From: VBWE01 sp943372645 | GTDB taxonomy: Bacteria; Bacteroidota; Bacteroidia; Palsa-965 | Direction of reading: 5' to 3' | DNA: 64,000 nt | Assembly (NCBI GenBank): GCA_943372645.1 | Contig: CALRZN010000023.1 | Span: 1 to 64,000 of the forward strand | Shown here: positions 34,595 to 43,838 of the stretch, one piece after another | How the letters are laid out: every line of letters begins with the position of its first letter | How positions within the stretch are numbered: position 1 is the first letter of the stretch | Position numbers and translations under genes: made by a program | The notes under the pieces: generated by a model | The model's input: only the letters and a program-made list of their open reading frames with translations | The model's database searches: none | What the model was told of the DNA's origin: nothing

Positions 34595-35471
34595 GTGCTG
34601 GTCCTGTTTTTACCGGTTTAAATGCCGCAGCTGAAGTGCTGCATCATGTTTGCCGGGCGAAGTAAAACAGAAAAAGGAACCAGCCGGGAGCACGTTTCCT
34701 GCAAAACAGGAACATGTCCAAAACAGGCTTTTTATACCAAGACGTGAATTGCAAAAAGCAATTCGTTTGTTTTTGTAAACGCCTTTGTAGCCTGCACGTA
34801 TTTTTATTTTCCGCCCTGCGATTGTAATAATCCGGGAGGCTTTTTCCGCGTTACTGCGGGTTATTGCAATAATGTTATTCAACACAAATGTAAATATTTG
34901 TGAATGATTAAATAATAATTTCCATTCCTTTTTTTCAACATTCCGCCGGTTAATATTTATCCCTGATTCCGGTCGGAACACACACTGCATGAATGTCGCT
35001 TCTCCCCTGTTCTTTTCCATTGTAACGCAGGCCTGTTACGGCACCTTTGATTTCAAACAGAAAAAGTGCCATGACCGTATTCACAGACCTGCTCGTTTTT
35101 CTCGGTATTATCGGTACCGAGAATACCGGGGCCGGCCGGTAAACATCCCGGCAAAAATGTACCGGTTGCCCGGTGCGGATTAATGCAATACTATTATTCA
35201 ATTCCGGCAGGCAAGCCCTCCCGGCCGGAATTTATGTACAGGGCGAAGGTAAACGTGCAATTGCAGCTTGTCCTAATTTGCAGCGGGAATGCTGTTGCGG
35301 ATAGCAGGCGGATTTATGCGACATTCAGCCGCGGGAAACGGGCTGTAAATTAACGTATTCTGCAGCATGCAATGCAGCGTTGTTTTGCCTGCGCTTACAA
35401 CTTACCGCAGCAATGCAGGATGCAAAATTAAAAAACCTGAAAACAGATTTGTTTTTAAGACATTCAGCGCC
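34595..35471. other. 877-bp gene-free interval
   Basis: No convincing gene is seen on either strand; short open frames lack motifs. It holds a perfect 7-bp hairpin (gaattgc 34746-34752 with gcaattc 34758-34764) followed by a T-rich stretch, and a GC-rich palindromic zone near 35098-35140 containing ctcggta/taccgag. The pieces could be a decayed gene, an unannotated RNA, or regulatory sequence. Conserved cores of RNase P RNA, tmRNA, SRP RNA or common riboswitches were looked for by eye and not found. Confidence 0.5.
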
Positions 35472-36179
35472 TTAATCGTGCAGCGACTCACTGGCCGATT
35501 CTTCGATGAGTGTATCGGAATCGTTTTTGCCCAAATGTTTGTCGATGAAAAAATGAAGCACGTAAATCATCGGCGTTAATCCGATCGCCAGCAGCAGTTT
35601 AATCACATAGTTGGCCATGCCTGTTTCAAAAAAGCCGACCCCTTCGGGCAGTTTGCCGGGCAGCACAAAGCCGATGTACAATACAATGAAGCTGTCTATC
35701 AGCTGTGAAATTACGGTTGAACCCGTGGCCCGCAGCCAGATCATGCCTTTGCCGGTTTTGTTGCGCAGCTTCCAGAAGATAAACGAATCGAGCAGCTGGC
35801 TGACGATGAACGCGATGATGCTGCCCACGATAATCCACCGCGACTGCCCGAACACATTGGTGTATTCCTGGTCCGTTGGTGAAGGCAGTACCGTATTAAA
35901 CTGCATGGCAATGGTAACGAGTACAAATGCAAATGCGATCATAATACTGGTGAGTATGGATAACCTGCGCACCACATTGCGACCGAAATATTCGTTGATG
36001 ATATCGGTTACAAGAAACACCACCGGCCAGGGCAGGATGCCCACCACGGCATAAAAATCATTTCCGAAGAGGTGAAATTTAAACACCTTGGAGCTGATGA
36101 GTTCGGCGGTAATTGCACTGGTGATAAAAATGCCGGCGAGCACAAGCAGCAGGCGGTCGCGTTTGGTATTGAGTGCCAT
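35472..36179 (-). CDS. Queuosine precursor transporter (YhhQ/QPTR family)
   Basis: The 235-residue membrane protein has six to seven hydrophobic segments. Family blocks include TAELISSKVF, WPVVFLVTDIINEYFGR and QLLDSFIFWKLRNKTGKG, followed by STVISQLIDSF, repeating the QL-x-DS-F motif of the family. YhhQ imports preQ0/preQ1 for the modified tRNA base queuosine; in other members vitamin or related purine uptake is possible. It starts 6 nt after bioA on the same strand, so both are probably one transcript, although the two pathways are unrelated. Confidence 0.88.
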   Translation of the reverse strand: MALNTKRDRLLLVLAGIFITSAITAELISSKVFKFHLFGNDFYAVVGILPWPVVFLVTDIINEYFGRNVVRRLSILTSIMIAFAFVLVTIAMQFNTVLPSPTDQEYTNVFGQSRWIIVGSIIAFIVSQLLDSFIFWKLRNKTGKGMIWLRATGSTVISQLIDSFIVLYIGFVLPGKLPEGVGFFETGMANYVIKLLLAIGLTPMIYVLHFFIDKHLGKNDSDTLIEESASESLHD

Positions 36180-36185
36180 CCCGTT

Positions 36186-37493
36186 TTATTTTTTGGTGCT
36201 GTACAATGCAGCAAATTCAGTTATTACATCAATCACTTGCTGGTGCTGTGTTTCCGTAATGCAGTACGGCGGAATAAGGTAAACCACATTGCCCAGGGGC
36301 CGCAGCAGCACATTGCGTTCCAGGAAAAAGGCATAGGCTGCATCGCGCCGTTCATTAAAATCATTCAGTTCGTTAAAGTACGTGCTTTTTTCCTGTTCAC
36401 CGAATTCAACGGCGGCAATCGTTCCCATGCAGCGCACTTCGCGGATGTTGCGGAACTGTTCCGGTAATTTTTTCAGCTGTTCGTTGCGCGCGGCAATGGC
36501 GCTGATCTGCTGCATCGTTCCCGGTTTTTCAAACAGATCGAAACAGGCATTCGCGGCCGCGCAGGCCAGCGGGTTGGCCGTGTACGAATGGCCGTGAAAC
36601 AGCGCTTTGTGTTTGTCATCCGACAGAAACGCTTCGTAAAGTTTTCCCGTGCAGGCCGTAACCCCGAGCGGCAGAAAACCACCAGTAATGCCTTTCGAGA
36701 GGCAAATGATATCGGGCTTTTCGTTTTGCAACTGCTGAAATGCAAACAACGTTCCGGTGCGGCCGAAACCGGTCATTACTTCATCGGCAATGGCAAGCAC
36801 ATTGTGTTTGCGGCAGAGCTGCAGCATGCGGCCGAGCACTTCCGGCGAATACATCACCATGCCTGCAGCCCCCTGTACCAGCGGCTCAAAAATAAATGCG
36901 GCAACTTCATGTGTGCTGAAAATTTGTTCCAGCGCCTGCAGCGTTTGTTCTTCGTTACCGGCAACAGGTACCGATACAGTTAACGTATCAAACAGCAGCG
37001 GTTCAAACGGGCGGTTGAACACGCCGCGCGCTCCCACGGCCATGGCGCCAAACGTATCGCCGTGATACGCACCTTCAAGTGCAACTATCGTTCTGCGCGG
37101 AGTGCCTTTGTTATGCCAGAACTGCAGCGCCATTTTCAGCGCCACTTCCACGGAGGTGGAACCATCATCGGAATAAAATACTTTCTGAAACGGATTGCCG
37201 AGCAGTGCGAGTAAACGTTCGGCACAGCGCACGGCCGGTTCGTGGGTGAAGCCGGCAAATATCACCTGTTCCAGTTGCGTTGCCTGTGCGGCAATGGCGG
37301 CGGCAATATGTGCGTTGGCATGGCCGTGTATGTTTACCCACCACGACGAAACAGCATCAATAATTTCGCGGCCATCGTCGGTATAAAGTAACGCGCCGGA
37401 TGCACGCGCCATCGCAATGTTATCGGCAGCGGTATGCTCCTGTGTAAATGGATGCCAGATGGCGGCACGGTCGCGGGCGGAGATGGAATTCAT
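36186..37493 (-). CDS. bioA: Adenosylmethionine-8-amino-7-oxononanoate aminotransferase
   Basis: BioA transfers the amino group of S-adenosylmethionine to KAPA, giving DAPA in biotin synthesis. The 435-residue class III aminotransferase starts MNSISARDRAAIWHPFTQEH; the IWHPFTQ motif is diagnostic. The PLP lysine is Lys267 in LSKGITGGFLPLG, with ADEVMTGFGRTG just before it and EGAYHGDTFGAM earlier. The frame is open 45 codons further up, but the start at 37493 gives the family N-terminus. It is separated from bioB, bioF and bioD by two secreted-protein genes and the repeat at 41.1 kb. Confidence 0.95.
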   Translation of the reverse strand: MNSISARDRAAIWHPFTQEHTAADNIAMARASGALLYTDDGREIIDAVSSWWVNIHGHANAHIAAAIAAQATQLEQVIFAGFTHEPAVRCAERLLALLGNPFQKVFYSDDGSTSVEVALKMALQFWHNKGTPRRTIVALEGAYHGDTFGAMAVGARGVFNRPFEPLLFDTLTVSVPVAGNEEQTLQALEQIFSTHEVAAFIFEPLVQGAAGMVMYSPEVLGRMLQLCRKHNVLAIADEVMTGFGRTGTLFAFQQLQNEKPDIICLSKGITGGFLPLGVTACTGKLYEAFLSDDKHKALFHGHSYTANPLACAAANACFDLFEKPGTMQQISAIAARNEQLKKLPEQFRNIREVRCMGTIAAVEFGEQEKSTYFNELNDFNERRDAAYAFFLERNVLLRPLGNVVYLIPPYCITETQHQQVIDVITEFAALYSTKK

Positions 37494-37645
37494 GGCGGTA
37501 AAGATAACAAGGGTTTGCGAGCTGCGGTGTTTAAACAGTTTCATTGGTATACGCCGGATGTTCGATTTTTTCCCTCCACTCCTTATCCGAACAATACCCG
37601 GCGCTTTCGTATATTTGAACAACAACATAACATGCTACCGGCAAT

Positions 37646-39292
37646 ATGCGCATTGTGCTGATTTTCGTGCTCTTTACCACCTGCACGCTGCTGCATGCAC
37701 AGCCGCGCACCAACAAAGCGGCAGTCACCGAAGGCGCTGAAATTTCACTTAAAAATGCCACCATGCGCGAAGTAATCGGGCATGACGACAGTGGTTATTA
37801 TATGCTGCTGAACAACCGGCAGCAGTTGCTGCTGCAGCGCATCGATAGCGATCTGCATGTTGCCGCATCGGCTACTATTCCCGACAAAATGCAGTACGGT
37901 GAAAACAAACGGTATTACCGCGGTATAATGATGCTGGGTAAAAACATTTACCTGCTGACCTGGGCCACCGACGATGCAAAAAAGAACGTACTCACGTTTG
38001 CGCAGCAGATTGATAACCAGACGCTGGCCATACGCCCTGCCCTGCAGGAAATAAACCGCAGCCCGTATGTAAAAGCACCTGCGCTGCCCACCCTTGATGT
38101 ACCCGATAACATACCGCTGCTGAACTACGGGGAAGCGTTAACGGTGCTTCCGGAATACGAGGTTGCTGCTGACAAATTGCACCTGCTGATTTATAGCCAG
38201 TCCGGGATTGACCGTGCAGACAAAAAAGAACATATTGCCATGCAGGTATATGATGCACAGCTGCTGGAACGATGGAACAAAGAACATACGCTGCCATTTG
38301 ATGCGGGCAAGTTCGGGATTGAAAATATGGAAGTGGATCACGATGGTAACGTATATCTCACCGGCATTGCATACAACAGCCCGGAATTTAAAGCGCCGGC
38401 AATGCGTGAAGGAAAATCATCCGATACGTGGCACCTGTTTTCATTTAAAGCAGCAGGCACGCTGATGCATGATTACCCGATTGCACTGGATGTGAATTTT
38501 ATTACCGATATGCGCATTGCCGTGGCCGATAACGGCGACCTGGTGGCAGCGGGATTTTATTCCGAAAAAAGTGTGTATTCGGTGAAAGGTGCTTTTTTTA
38601 TGACGGTTGACGGGCAAAGCGGGCAGATTAAAAAACAGAAAAGCACTGCGTTTGAAACTGATTTTATTACGCAGTACATGAGCGAACGCGAACGAAAAAA
38701 AACAATCCGCAAAGCCGCCAAAGGTATTCCGGCCGAGCTGTTTGAATTTGATCTTGATCACCTCGTGCTGCAGAACGATGGCGGCGCGGTGCTCATTGCC
38801 GAACAATTTTACATCGAAACACAGCTCGTCAATTCGCCTGCTCCGAACGGCAACTATGGCCCGCGCACCGATTTTCATTATTATTACAACGATCTGCTGG
38901 CCCTCAGTTTTGGTCCTGACGGTACACTGGTATGGAACGTAAAAGTGCCGAAGCGGCAGCATTCCACCAACGACAACGGTCATTTTTCGTCGTATGCGTA
39001 TGCGGCCGTGGGCAACCACCTGTACCTGTTGTTTAACGACAATCCGCGCAACATGTACCTGCGCGGCAACGACCAGCCGTATGCTTCGTTCGGCAGGGCA
39101 ATGACGGTGAGTGTTGTGCAGATCGATGCAAACAACGGCACCCAGCGCCGTGAACTGCTGCTGACCACCAGCCGCAGCGAAATGCTGCTGTGTCCGAAAA
39201 TATGCCTGCAAACCGGCGACAGCGAACTGTTTATTTACAGTGAACGGCGGGGGCGGAAATGCCGGTTCGGGCGGGTGGTGTTTGTGAAGTAA
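37646..39292 (+). CDS. Secreted hypothetical protein, first of a tandem pair
   Basis: The 548-residue protein has a signal peptide (MRIVLIFVLFTTCTLLHAQ). The rest is beta-rich with regularly spaced strands such as YYMLLNNRQQLLLQRIDSDL, DHDGNVYLTGIAYNS and ADNGDLVAAGFYSEKSVYS. These read like blades of a propeller. No catalytic motif, lipobox or T9SS domain is visible; it ends CRFGRVVFVK. A tandem paralogue lies 112 nt downstream, the two matching along their whole length. A -7 element TATATTTG (37610-37617) precedes the gene. I do not recognise a characterised family. Confidence 0.75.
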   Translation: MRIVLIFVLFTTCTLLHAQPRTNKAAVTEGAEISLKNATMREVIGHDDSGYYMLLNNRQQLLLQRIDSDLHVAASATIPDKMQYGENKRYYRGIMMLGKNIYLLTWATDDAKKNVLTFAQQIDNQTLAIRPALQEINRSPYVKAPALPTLDVPDNIPLLNYGEALTVLPEYEVAADKLHLLIYSQSGIDRADKKEHIAMQVYDAQLLERWNKEHTLPFDAGKFGIENMEVDHDGNVYLTGIAYNSPEFKAPAMREGKSSDTWHLFSFKAAGTLMHDYPIALDVNFITDMRIAVADNGDLVAAGFYSEKSVYSVKGAFFMTVDGQSGQIKKQKSTAFETDFITQYMSERERKKTIRKAAKGIPAELFEFDLDHLVLQNDGGAVLIAEQFYIETQLVNSPAPNGNYGPRTDFHYYYNDLLALSFGPDGTLVWNVKVPKRQHSTNDNGHFSSYAYAAVGNHLYLLFNDNPRNMYLRGNDQPYASFGRAMTVSVVQIDANNGTQRRELLLTTSRSEMLLCPKICLQTGDSELFIYSERRGRKCRFGRVVFVK

Positions 39293-39404
39293 CAACTCCG
39301 CTGCAGGTTTGAGCGCTGCATTTCAGATCACCGCCAAATCGTATCTTTGCAGCAGCATGATCCCCGGCTAATCGCCATTTCATTTTTAATTCAACTAAAG
39401 CAGC

Positions 39405-41027
39405 ATGAAAAAATTATGTTTAATACTTTTTCTGCTTGGCACCGGCATCACCGGCTTTGCACAACAGAAAACCAATAAAGCCGATGTTACAGAAGGCCCG
39501 GAAGTACAATCGAAAAAATCATACCTGTCCGATGTGGTGGGCAATGACGCTGACGGATATTACATCATCCGTTTTGTAAAACGCAAACGGATGCTGGAGC
39601 ATATCAATAAAAACCTGGTTACCGACCGCAGTGTTGAAATTCCGGACCGTTACGAATACCAGGAGCTGAAACGGTATTATTCGGGTGTAACCATGGTGGG
39701 CGATGAAATGTATATGCTTTCAACCGTTACAGACAAAACAGCCAATACGTTTACGCTTTTTGCGCAGGCCATTGACAAAAAACAGCTGGTTCCTTCAACC
39801 GAACTGAAAATGGTGTACACATACACGTTTACCCCATCCAAAGGCGGCATGTTTGGCGGGCGCGGCCGTTCGGCTGATTATTATTTGGGCTTTACGGCCT
39901 CCTATGCCATTTCTGATGACAAATCGCACATCCTGTTCTATCGCAATGCGGCTGCTTCGGGCGAAGGCAAAAAAGAACGCATGCACCTCTACGCATTCGA
40001 TAGTAAACTGAAAGCATTGTGGGAAAATGAAATCGAACTTCCGTACGAAGCTGCCCTGTTTTCCTTTAGCAGCTTAACGGTTGATAACGACGGCAACGCA
40101 TTCATTACCGGAATTGAATACCAGGAACGTGCAGAAGCGCGTATGTCGCGGCGCGAAGGTGTTCCGTCGTACAAATACCACCTGCTTTCGTACAAGGAAA
40201 AAGGAAAAAAAATGCGCGATTACACCGTTGAACTCAACAGCAATTTTATCACCGATGTGCGCACCGGCATCGCGCCGAATGGCGATCTTGTTGCGGTAGG
40301 TTTTTATTCGGAGAAAGGGTCCTTTAGTGTGAAAGGTGCATTTTACATGACCATTGACGGGGAAACCCGCCAGGTGAAAAAACAAAAAACCACGGCCTTC
40401 GAAACGGAGTTTATTACCCAGTACATGAGCGACCGCGAAAAACGGAAAACGGAAAAACGCGAAGCAAAAGGCAAATCGGTTGAGCTGTATGAATTCGATC
40501 TGCGCAACCTCATCCTGCAAAACGACGGCGGCGCAACCATCATCGCGGAACAATATTACATGTACACCACTACCACAACAACGCGCGGAGCTAACGGTAC
40601 AACGACTACCACCACAACGTACCATTACATTTACAACGACATCATCGCACTCAGTTTCAATTCCGACGGCAGCCTCGGCTGGAAAACCAAGGTTCCGAAA
40701 CGCCAGCATTCCATTAACGACGGCGGTGCACTTTCATCGTATGCGTATGCGGCTGTGGGCAACAAACTTTACCTGGTATTCAATGACAACCCGAAAAACC
40801 TGTACCTGAAAGATGGCGAACAGCCTTACCAGTCGGGCGGTGCGGTAAGTCTTGTAACCATTAACGCCAACAACGGGGAGGCCACGCGCGAGTTGCTGTT
40901 TACGGTGGAGCGCGGCGACATTAACCTGCGTCCGAAAATGTGCCTGCAAACCGGCGACCGCGAAATGCTGATTTATGGTACACGGCGTAAAACGTACCAG
41001 TTCGGGAAAGTGGTGTTTGATAAGTAG
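39405..41027 (+). CDS. Secreted hypothetical protein, second of a tandem pair
   Basis: The 540-residue paralogue of the preceding gene has its own signal peptide (MKKLCLILFLLGTGITGFAQ). Conserved blocks include FYSEKGSFSVKGAFYMTIDG, ETEFITQYMSDREKRK and YAAVGNKLYLVFNDNPKNLY. Two local inserts distinguish it: a Gly-rich stretch (KGGMFGGRGRSADYYLG) and a Thr-rich stretch (YTTTTTTRGANGTTTTTTTY). The latter is encoded by act/acc repeats and looks like replication slippage. TATCTTTG at 39342-39349 is a likely -7 element. Predicted beta-propeller in periplasm or on the surface, function unknown. Confidence 0.75.
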   Translation: MKKLCLILFLLGTGITGFAQQKTNKADVTEGPEVQSKKSYLSDVVGNDADGYYIIRFVKRKRMLEHINKNLVTDRSVEIPDRYEYQELKRYYSGVTMVGDEMYMLSTVTDKTANTFTLFAQAIDKKQLVPSTELKMVYTYTFTPSKGGMFGGRGRSADYYLGFTASYAISDDKSHILFYRNAAASGEGKKERMHLYAFDSKLKALWENEIELPYEAALFSFSSLTVDNDGNAFITGIEYQERAEARMSRREGVPSYKYHLLSYKEKGKKMRDYTVELNSNFITDVRTGIAPNGDLVAVGFYSEKGSFSVKGAFYMTIDGETRQVKKQKTTAFETEFITQYMSDREKRKTEKREAKGKSVELYEFDLRNLILQNDGGATIIAEQYYMYTTTTTTRGANGTTTTTTTYHYIYNDIIALSFNSDGSLGWKTKVPKRQHSINDGGALSSYAYAAVGNKLYLVFNDNPKNLYLKDGEQPYQSGGAVSLVTINANNGEATRELLFTVERGDINLRPKMCLQTGDREMLIYGTRRKTYQFGKVVFDK

Positions 41028-41069
41028 TATGAAGAATCCAATAAAATAGCATATTGGATTAAAAACATG

Positions 41070-41250
41070 CTATAAAATTGATCATGGATTTAGTGGCAGC
41101 GGCAGTTGGCAGTGGCAGTCGTGTTTTCGTAAGGAACAGATTCAACTTCTGAAATACACACTGACTGCCACTGCCAACTGCCACTGCCGACTTGTAATAC
41201 TAATTATTTTACACAAGCCTGACCTGCAATAGTGACTATTTTATAAGATC
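41070..41250. repeat. Long-hairpin intergenic element, copy B (MITE-like)
   Basis: About 181 bp, roughly 90 % identical to copy A at 32823-33019 over its core. The internal arms (about 41092-41120 and 41163-41191) pair almost perfectly over 29 positions; the outer terminal repeats are more decayed than in copy A. It fills the gap between the convergent 39.4-kb gene and bioD. Confidence 0.85.
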
Positions 41251-41256
41251 CTTTTA

Positions 41257-41871
41257 TCAAAGCACCTCCGCAAACTGCGCCGCGTAACGCGAAATCACTT
41301 CGGGCGTAATCAGGTTTTCTTTGTTTACCCGGCCGAGGCAGGGAACACCGCTGTATTTGAGAATGATATCTTCCGACAGTTTGTGCGGCGGGCCGTTGAA
41401 TACGAGACCGAGAATTTTAATATTCCTGAATTTGAGTGCATCAATGGAAAGGATGGAATGGTTGATGCTGCCGAGGTAGTTCTGGATGACCAGCACCGTT
41501 TCGCAATCGAATTTTTTGATGATGTCAACGATAAAATGCCGGTCGTTCAGCGGAACCATAATGCCGCCTGCACCTTCCATAATGAGTGTGTTGCTGGTTT
41601 CGGGCAGGTTAATGTTATCGAGTTCGATACGCACACCTTCCTGTTCGGCAGCAGCGTGCGGCGACATGTACTGTTTCAGCACATAACTTTCAGGATGTAC
41701 GCGTGTTTTGGTATTCGTTATCAGCTTTTGCAGCTTGGCCGAATCGGTTGAAAAATAGCTGCCGGTTTGTATCGGTTTCCAGTAATCGGCCTGCAGGGCC
41801 TCGGTAAAAATGGTTGCCACCACTGTTTTTCCGACATCGGTGCCAATTCCTGTAATGAAAATCTTACGCAT
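41257..41871 (-). CDS. bioD: Dethiobiotin synthetase
   Basis: BioD closes the ureido ring of DAPA with CO2 and ATP. The 204-residue protein has the P-loop GIGTDVGKT at 8-16, the Lys in YWKPIQTG, and MEGAGGIMVPL, all diagnostic. The frame is open seven codons upstream; MRKIFITGIG at 41871 is the usual N-terminus. It lies 53 nt after bioF on the same strand and ends a few bases from the hairpin repeat. Confidence 0.95.
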   Translation of the reverse strand: MRKIFITGIGTDVGKTVVATIFTEALQADYWKPIQTGSYFSTDSAKLQKLITNTKTRVHPESYVLKQYMSPHAAAEQEGVRIELDNINLPETSNTLIMEGAGGIMVPLNDRHFIVDIIKKFDCETVLVIQNYLGSINHSILSIDALKFRNIKILGLVFNGPPHKLSEDIILKYSGVPCLGRVNKENLITPEVISRYAAQFAEVL

Positions 41872-41924
41872 ATATTTCGGGTGTGTTGCCAAAGATCAAA
41901 AAAACGACGGCTGAAAACGATACG

Positions 41925-43091
41925 TTATGCATGCAGAAGTAGTAATTCTGTTAACTGTTCCAGTTCAGCACGCGTATTAAACGCATGCAGACATATCCGT
42001 AAACGCTCAGCACCGGCCGCAACCGTGGGGGACAAAATTGCCCTTACATCAAAACCAATACTGCCTGTTGCCGGATTTTGGATCGTATGGGCAAGTTTAC
42101 GTACGTTTTCATTGCCGGGTTTCAATATACATTGAATTGGTCCGGCAGCCGGTAACAAACGGGTTGTTCCTGCGGATAAACGCGTTCTGAAATACTCAAT
42201 GTGTTCCTGCAGCTGTTTGCGCTCCTGCTCCGCCTGCGGCATCAGTTCATACACGGCCTGTATGGCCACCAGGCTGTGCAGCGGCAATGCGGTAGTGTAA
42301 ATAAACGCACGCGAAAAATTAACGAGGTAATTGCGCAGCACTGCCGGTCCGGCAATGGCCGCGCCGTGGCAGCCGAACGCTTTGCCGTACGTAAACAGCC
42401 GTCCAAACACCTGCGGCGTAATGCCCGCCGCATCGCAAAGTCCCGATCCGTTTTCACCAAACACACCACCGGCATGGGCTTCGTCCACACACAAAGCCGC
42501 ACCGTATTTTTCACACAGTGCGGCCAGTTCGCGCAGCGGAGTTTCATCACCATCCATGGAATAAATGGATTCCACTGCTACATACACCGTTCCTGTTGCG
42601 CGTTGCAGCAATTGCTCCAGCGCCTGCAGGTCGTTGTGCGGAAAATGCCACGCCTTTGCGGCTGATAAACGAATACCGTCGCGGATGGAGGCATGCACCA
42701 GTTCATCATACAAAATGGTATCGCCGCGCTGCGGCACGCAGCTGTAAAAACCGATGTTGGCATCGTAGCCGGAATTAAAAAGCAGCGCCGTTTCAGCATG
42801 ATGAAATGCTGCGATCTGTTGCTCCAGTTCTTCGGCCAGCGCAGTATTACCGGCCAGCAGCCGCGATCCGCCGGAACCTTCGTGCCACGTGCCGTTTGCT
42901 TTCAGCGTCGCTGTTTTTTCAGCAATGCGTTGCTGCAACAGCGGCGAACGTGCAAAACCGAGGTAATCGTTGGAACAGCAGTCAATGCGGTTCCCGGGAA
43001 GTGAAAGGGTACGTATTAGTCCGTTTGCTGCACGCTGTTTCAGTAATTCATCCAGTCGTGCTCCGGCCGTGGTGAGCGGCTTCTGGCTCAT
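41925..43091 (-). CDS. bioF: 8-amino-7-oxononanoate synthase
   Basis: BioF condenses pimeloyl-ACP (or -CoA) with alanine to KAPA, using PLP. The 388-residue alpha-oxoamine synthase family protein has the PLP-lysine loop TYGKAFGCHGAAIAG (Lys237), the DEAHAGGVFG block around 203-212 and NDYLGFA at 41-47. Length fits BioF rather than the related KBL or SPT enzymes, and the bio context supports it. It begins 5 nt after the upstream outer-membrane protein gene. Confidence 0.94.
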   Translation of the reverse strand: MSQKPLTTAGARLDELLKQRAANGLIRTLSLPGNRIDCCSNDYLGFARSPLLQQRIAEKTATLKANGTWHEGSGGSRLLAGNTALAEELEQQIAAFHHAETALLFNSGYDANIGFYSCVPQRGDTILYDELVHASIRDGIRLSAAKAWHFPHNDLQALEQLLQRATGTVYVAVESIYSMDGDETPLRELAALCEKYGAALCVDEAHAGGVFGENGSGLCDAAGITPQVFGRLFTYGKAFGCHGAAIAGPAVLRNYLVNFSRAFIYTTALPLHSLVAIQAVYELMPQAEQERKQLQEHIEYFRTRLSAGTTRLLPAAGPIQCILKPGNENVRKLAHTIQNPATGSIGFDVRAILSPTVAAGAERLRICLHAFNTRAELEQLTELLLLHA

Positions 43092-43096
43092 AGCGC

Positions 43097-43819
43097 TTAC
43101 TCTTTGGAAACATCAATGCGCAGGCCACCGATGATGCTGTAGGTTAAAATATTGTGTTTGATGGTTCCCGCAGCGTCCAGTGCCTGGCTCTTGAAATTTT
43201 TGTATTCAATAATCGGTTGTGCAAACAGGTACACATGCGGGTACACGCGCACATCGCCCAGCGGGCTCAGGCTCACCCACAGGCTGCGCGCAATGGCGTC
43301 GCTACCGAAAAAGTTGATGCGCTGCACCCCGCTGAAACTGAAAAAACCGGCATGCATGTTGGCACTGAGCGAAAACATGGAACGGCTCTCGGGCCAGAAA
43401 ATATATTCTACCTGGCCATACATTTTATCGAAACGGAAACTTTCGTCAAACAGAAGGCTCGCGGGCTGCGGCGATGTACTGCTTACTGCCTGCTGCAGAT
43501 CAATCTGGTTGAGGTAAAAGGTTTCGAATCCGATGCCCAGCCCGTAACGGATGTTGTTTACAGGAAACATCACGTTCAGGTCGTACTGGTTGGTTTGATT
43601 TTTTGCCGTGAATTTAAGATCGCCCGAAGTAATAACTGCGCCGTTTTTGTCGTAGATCGCACTGGCCGTAAGTTCCGACGACCAGCGCGCCGTGCCGATG
43701 CCATAGCCGAGTGAAATAAAATATTTTTCGCGGTTCACTTTCAGGTCATGGTAATACCCGAACTGCCCGAAAACCAGGTTGCAGGAGAGGAGCGCGAATG
43801 CAAAAAATAATTTTTTCAA
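43097..43819 (-). CDS. Outer-membrane-type protein inside the biotin operon
   Basis: The 240-residue protein has a signal peptide (MKKLFFAFALLSCNLVFGQ). Beta-strand pattern follows: KYFISLGYGIGTARW, QYDLNVMFPV, RYGLGIGFETFYLNQIDL, MFSLSANMHAGFFSF and HVYLFAQPIIEYKNF. It is likely a small barrel or periplasmic beta protein. It sits 19 nt after bioB and 5 nt before bioF, so it is almost certainly co-transcribed with them. The context invites a role in biotin or precursor passage, but nothing in the sequence shows it. No known biotin-transport family is recognised. Confidence 0.75.
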   Translation of the reverse strand: MKKLFFAFALLSCNLVFGQFGYYHDLKVNREKYFISLGYGIGTARWSSELTASAIYDKNGAVITSGDLKFTAKNQTNQYDLNVMFPVNNIRYGLGIGFETFYLNQIDLQQAVSSTSPQPASLLFDESFRFDKMYGQVEYIFWPESRSMFSLSANMHAGFFSFSGVQRINFFGSDAIARSLWVSLSPLGDVRVYPHVYLFAQPIIEYKNFKSQALDAAGTIKHNILTYSIIGGLRIDVSKE

Positions 43820-43838
43820 AAGCGTGCGTTGTTTGGCG

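Noticed and set aside
34610..35020. Possible 136-codon gene in the long gap
   Set aside because: No motif, no start context, ends in low-complexity sequence; not supported over other short frames here.
34595..35471. RNase P, tmRNA, SRP RNA or riboswitch in the gap
   Set aside because: Their conserved cores were looked for by eye on both strands and not seen.
38441..39295. Minus-strand open frame of 284 codons
   Set aside because: Antisense to the first secreted paralogue; the plus-strand frame is conserved in its tandem copy, this one is not.
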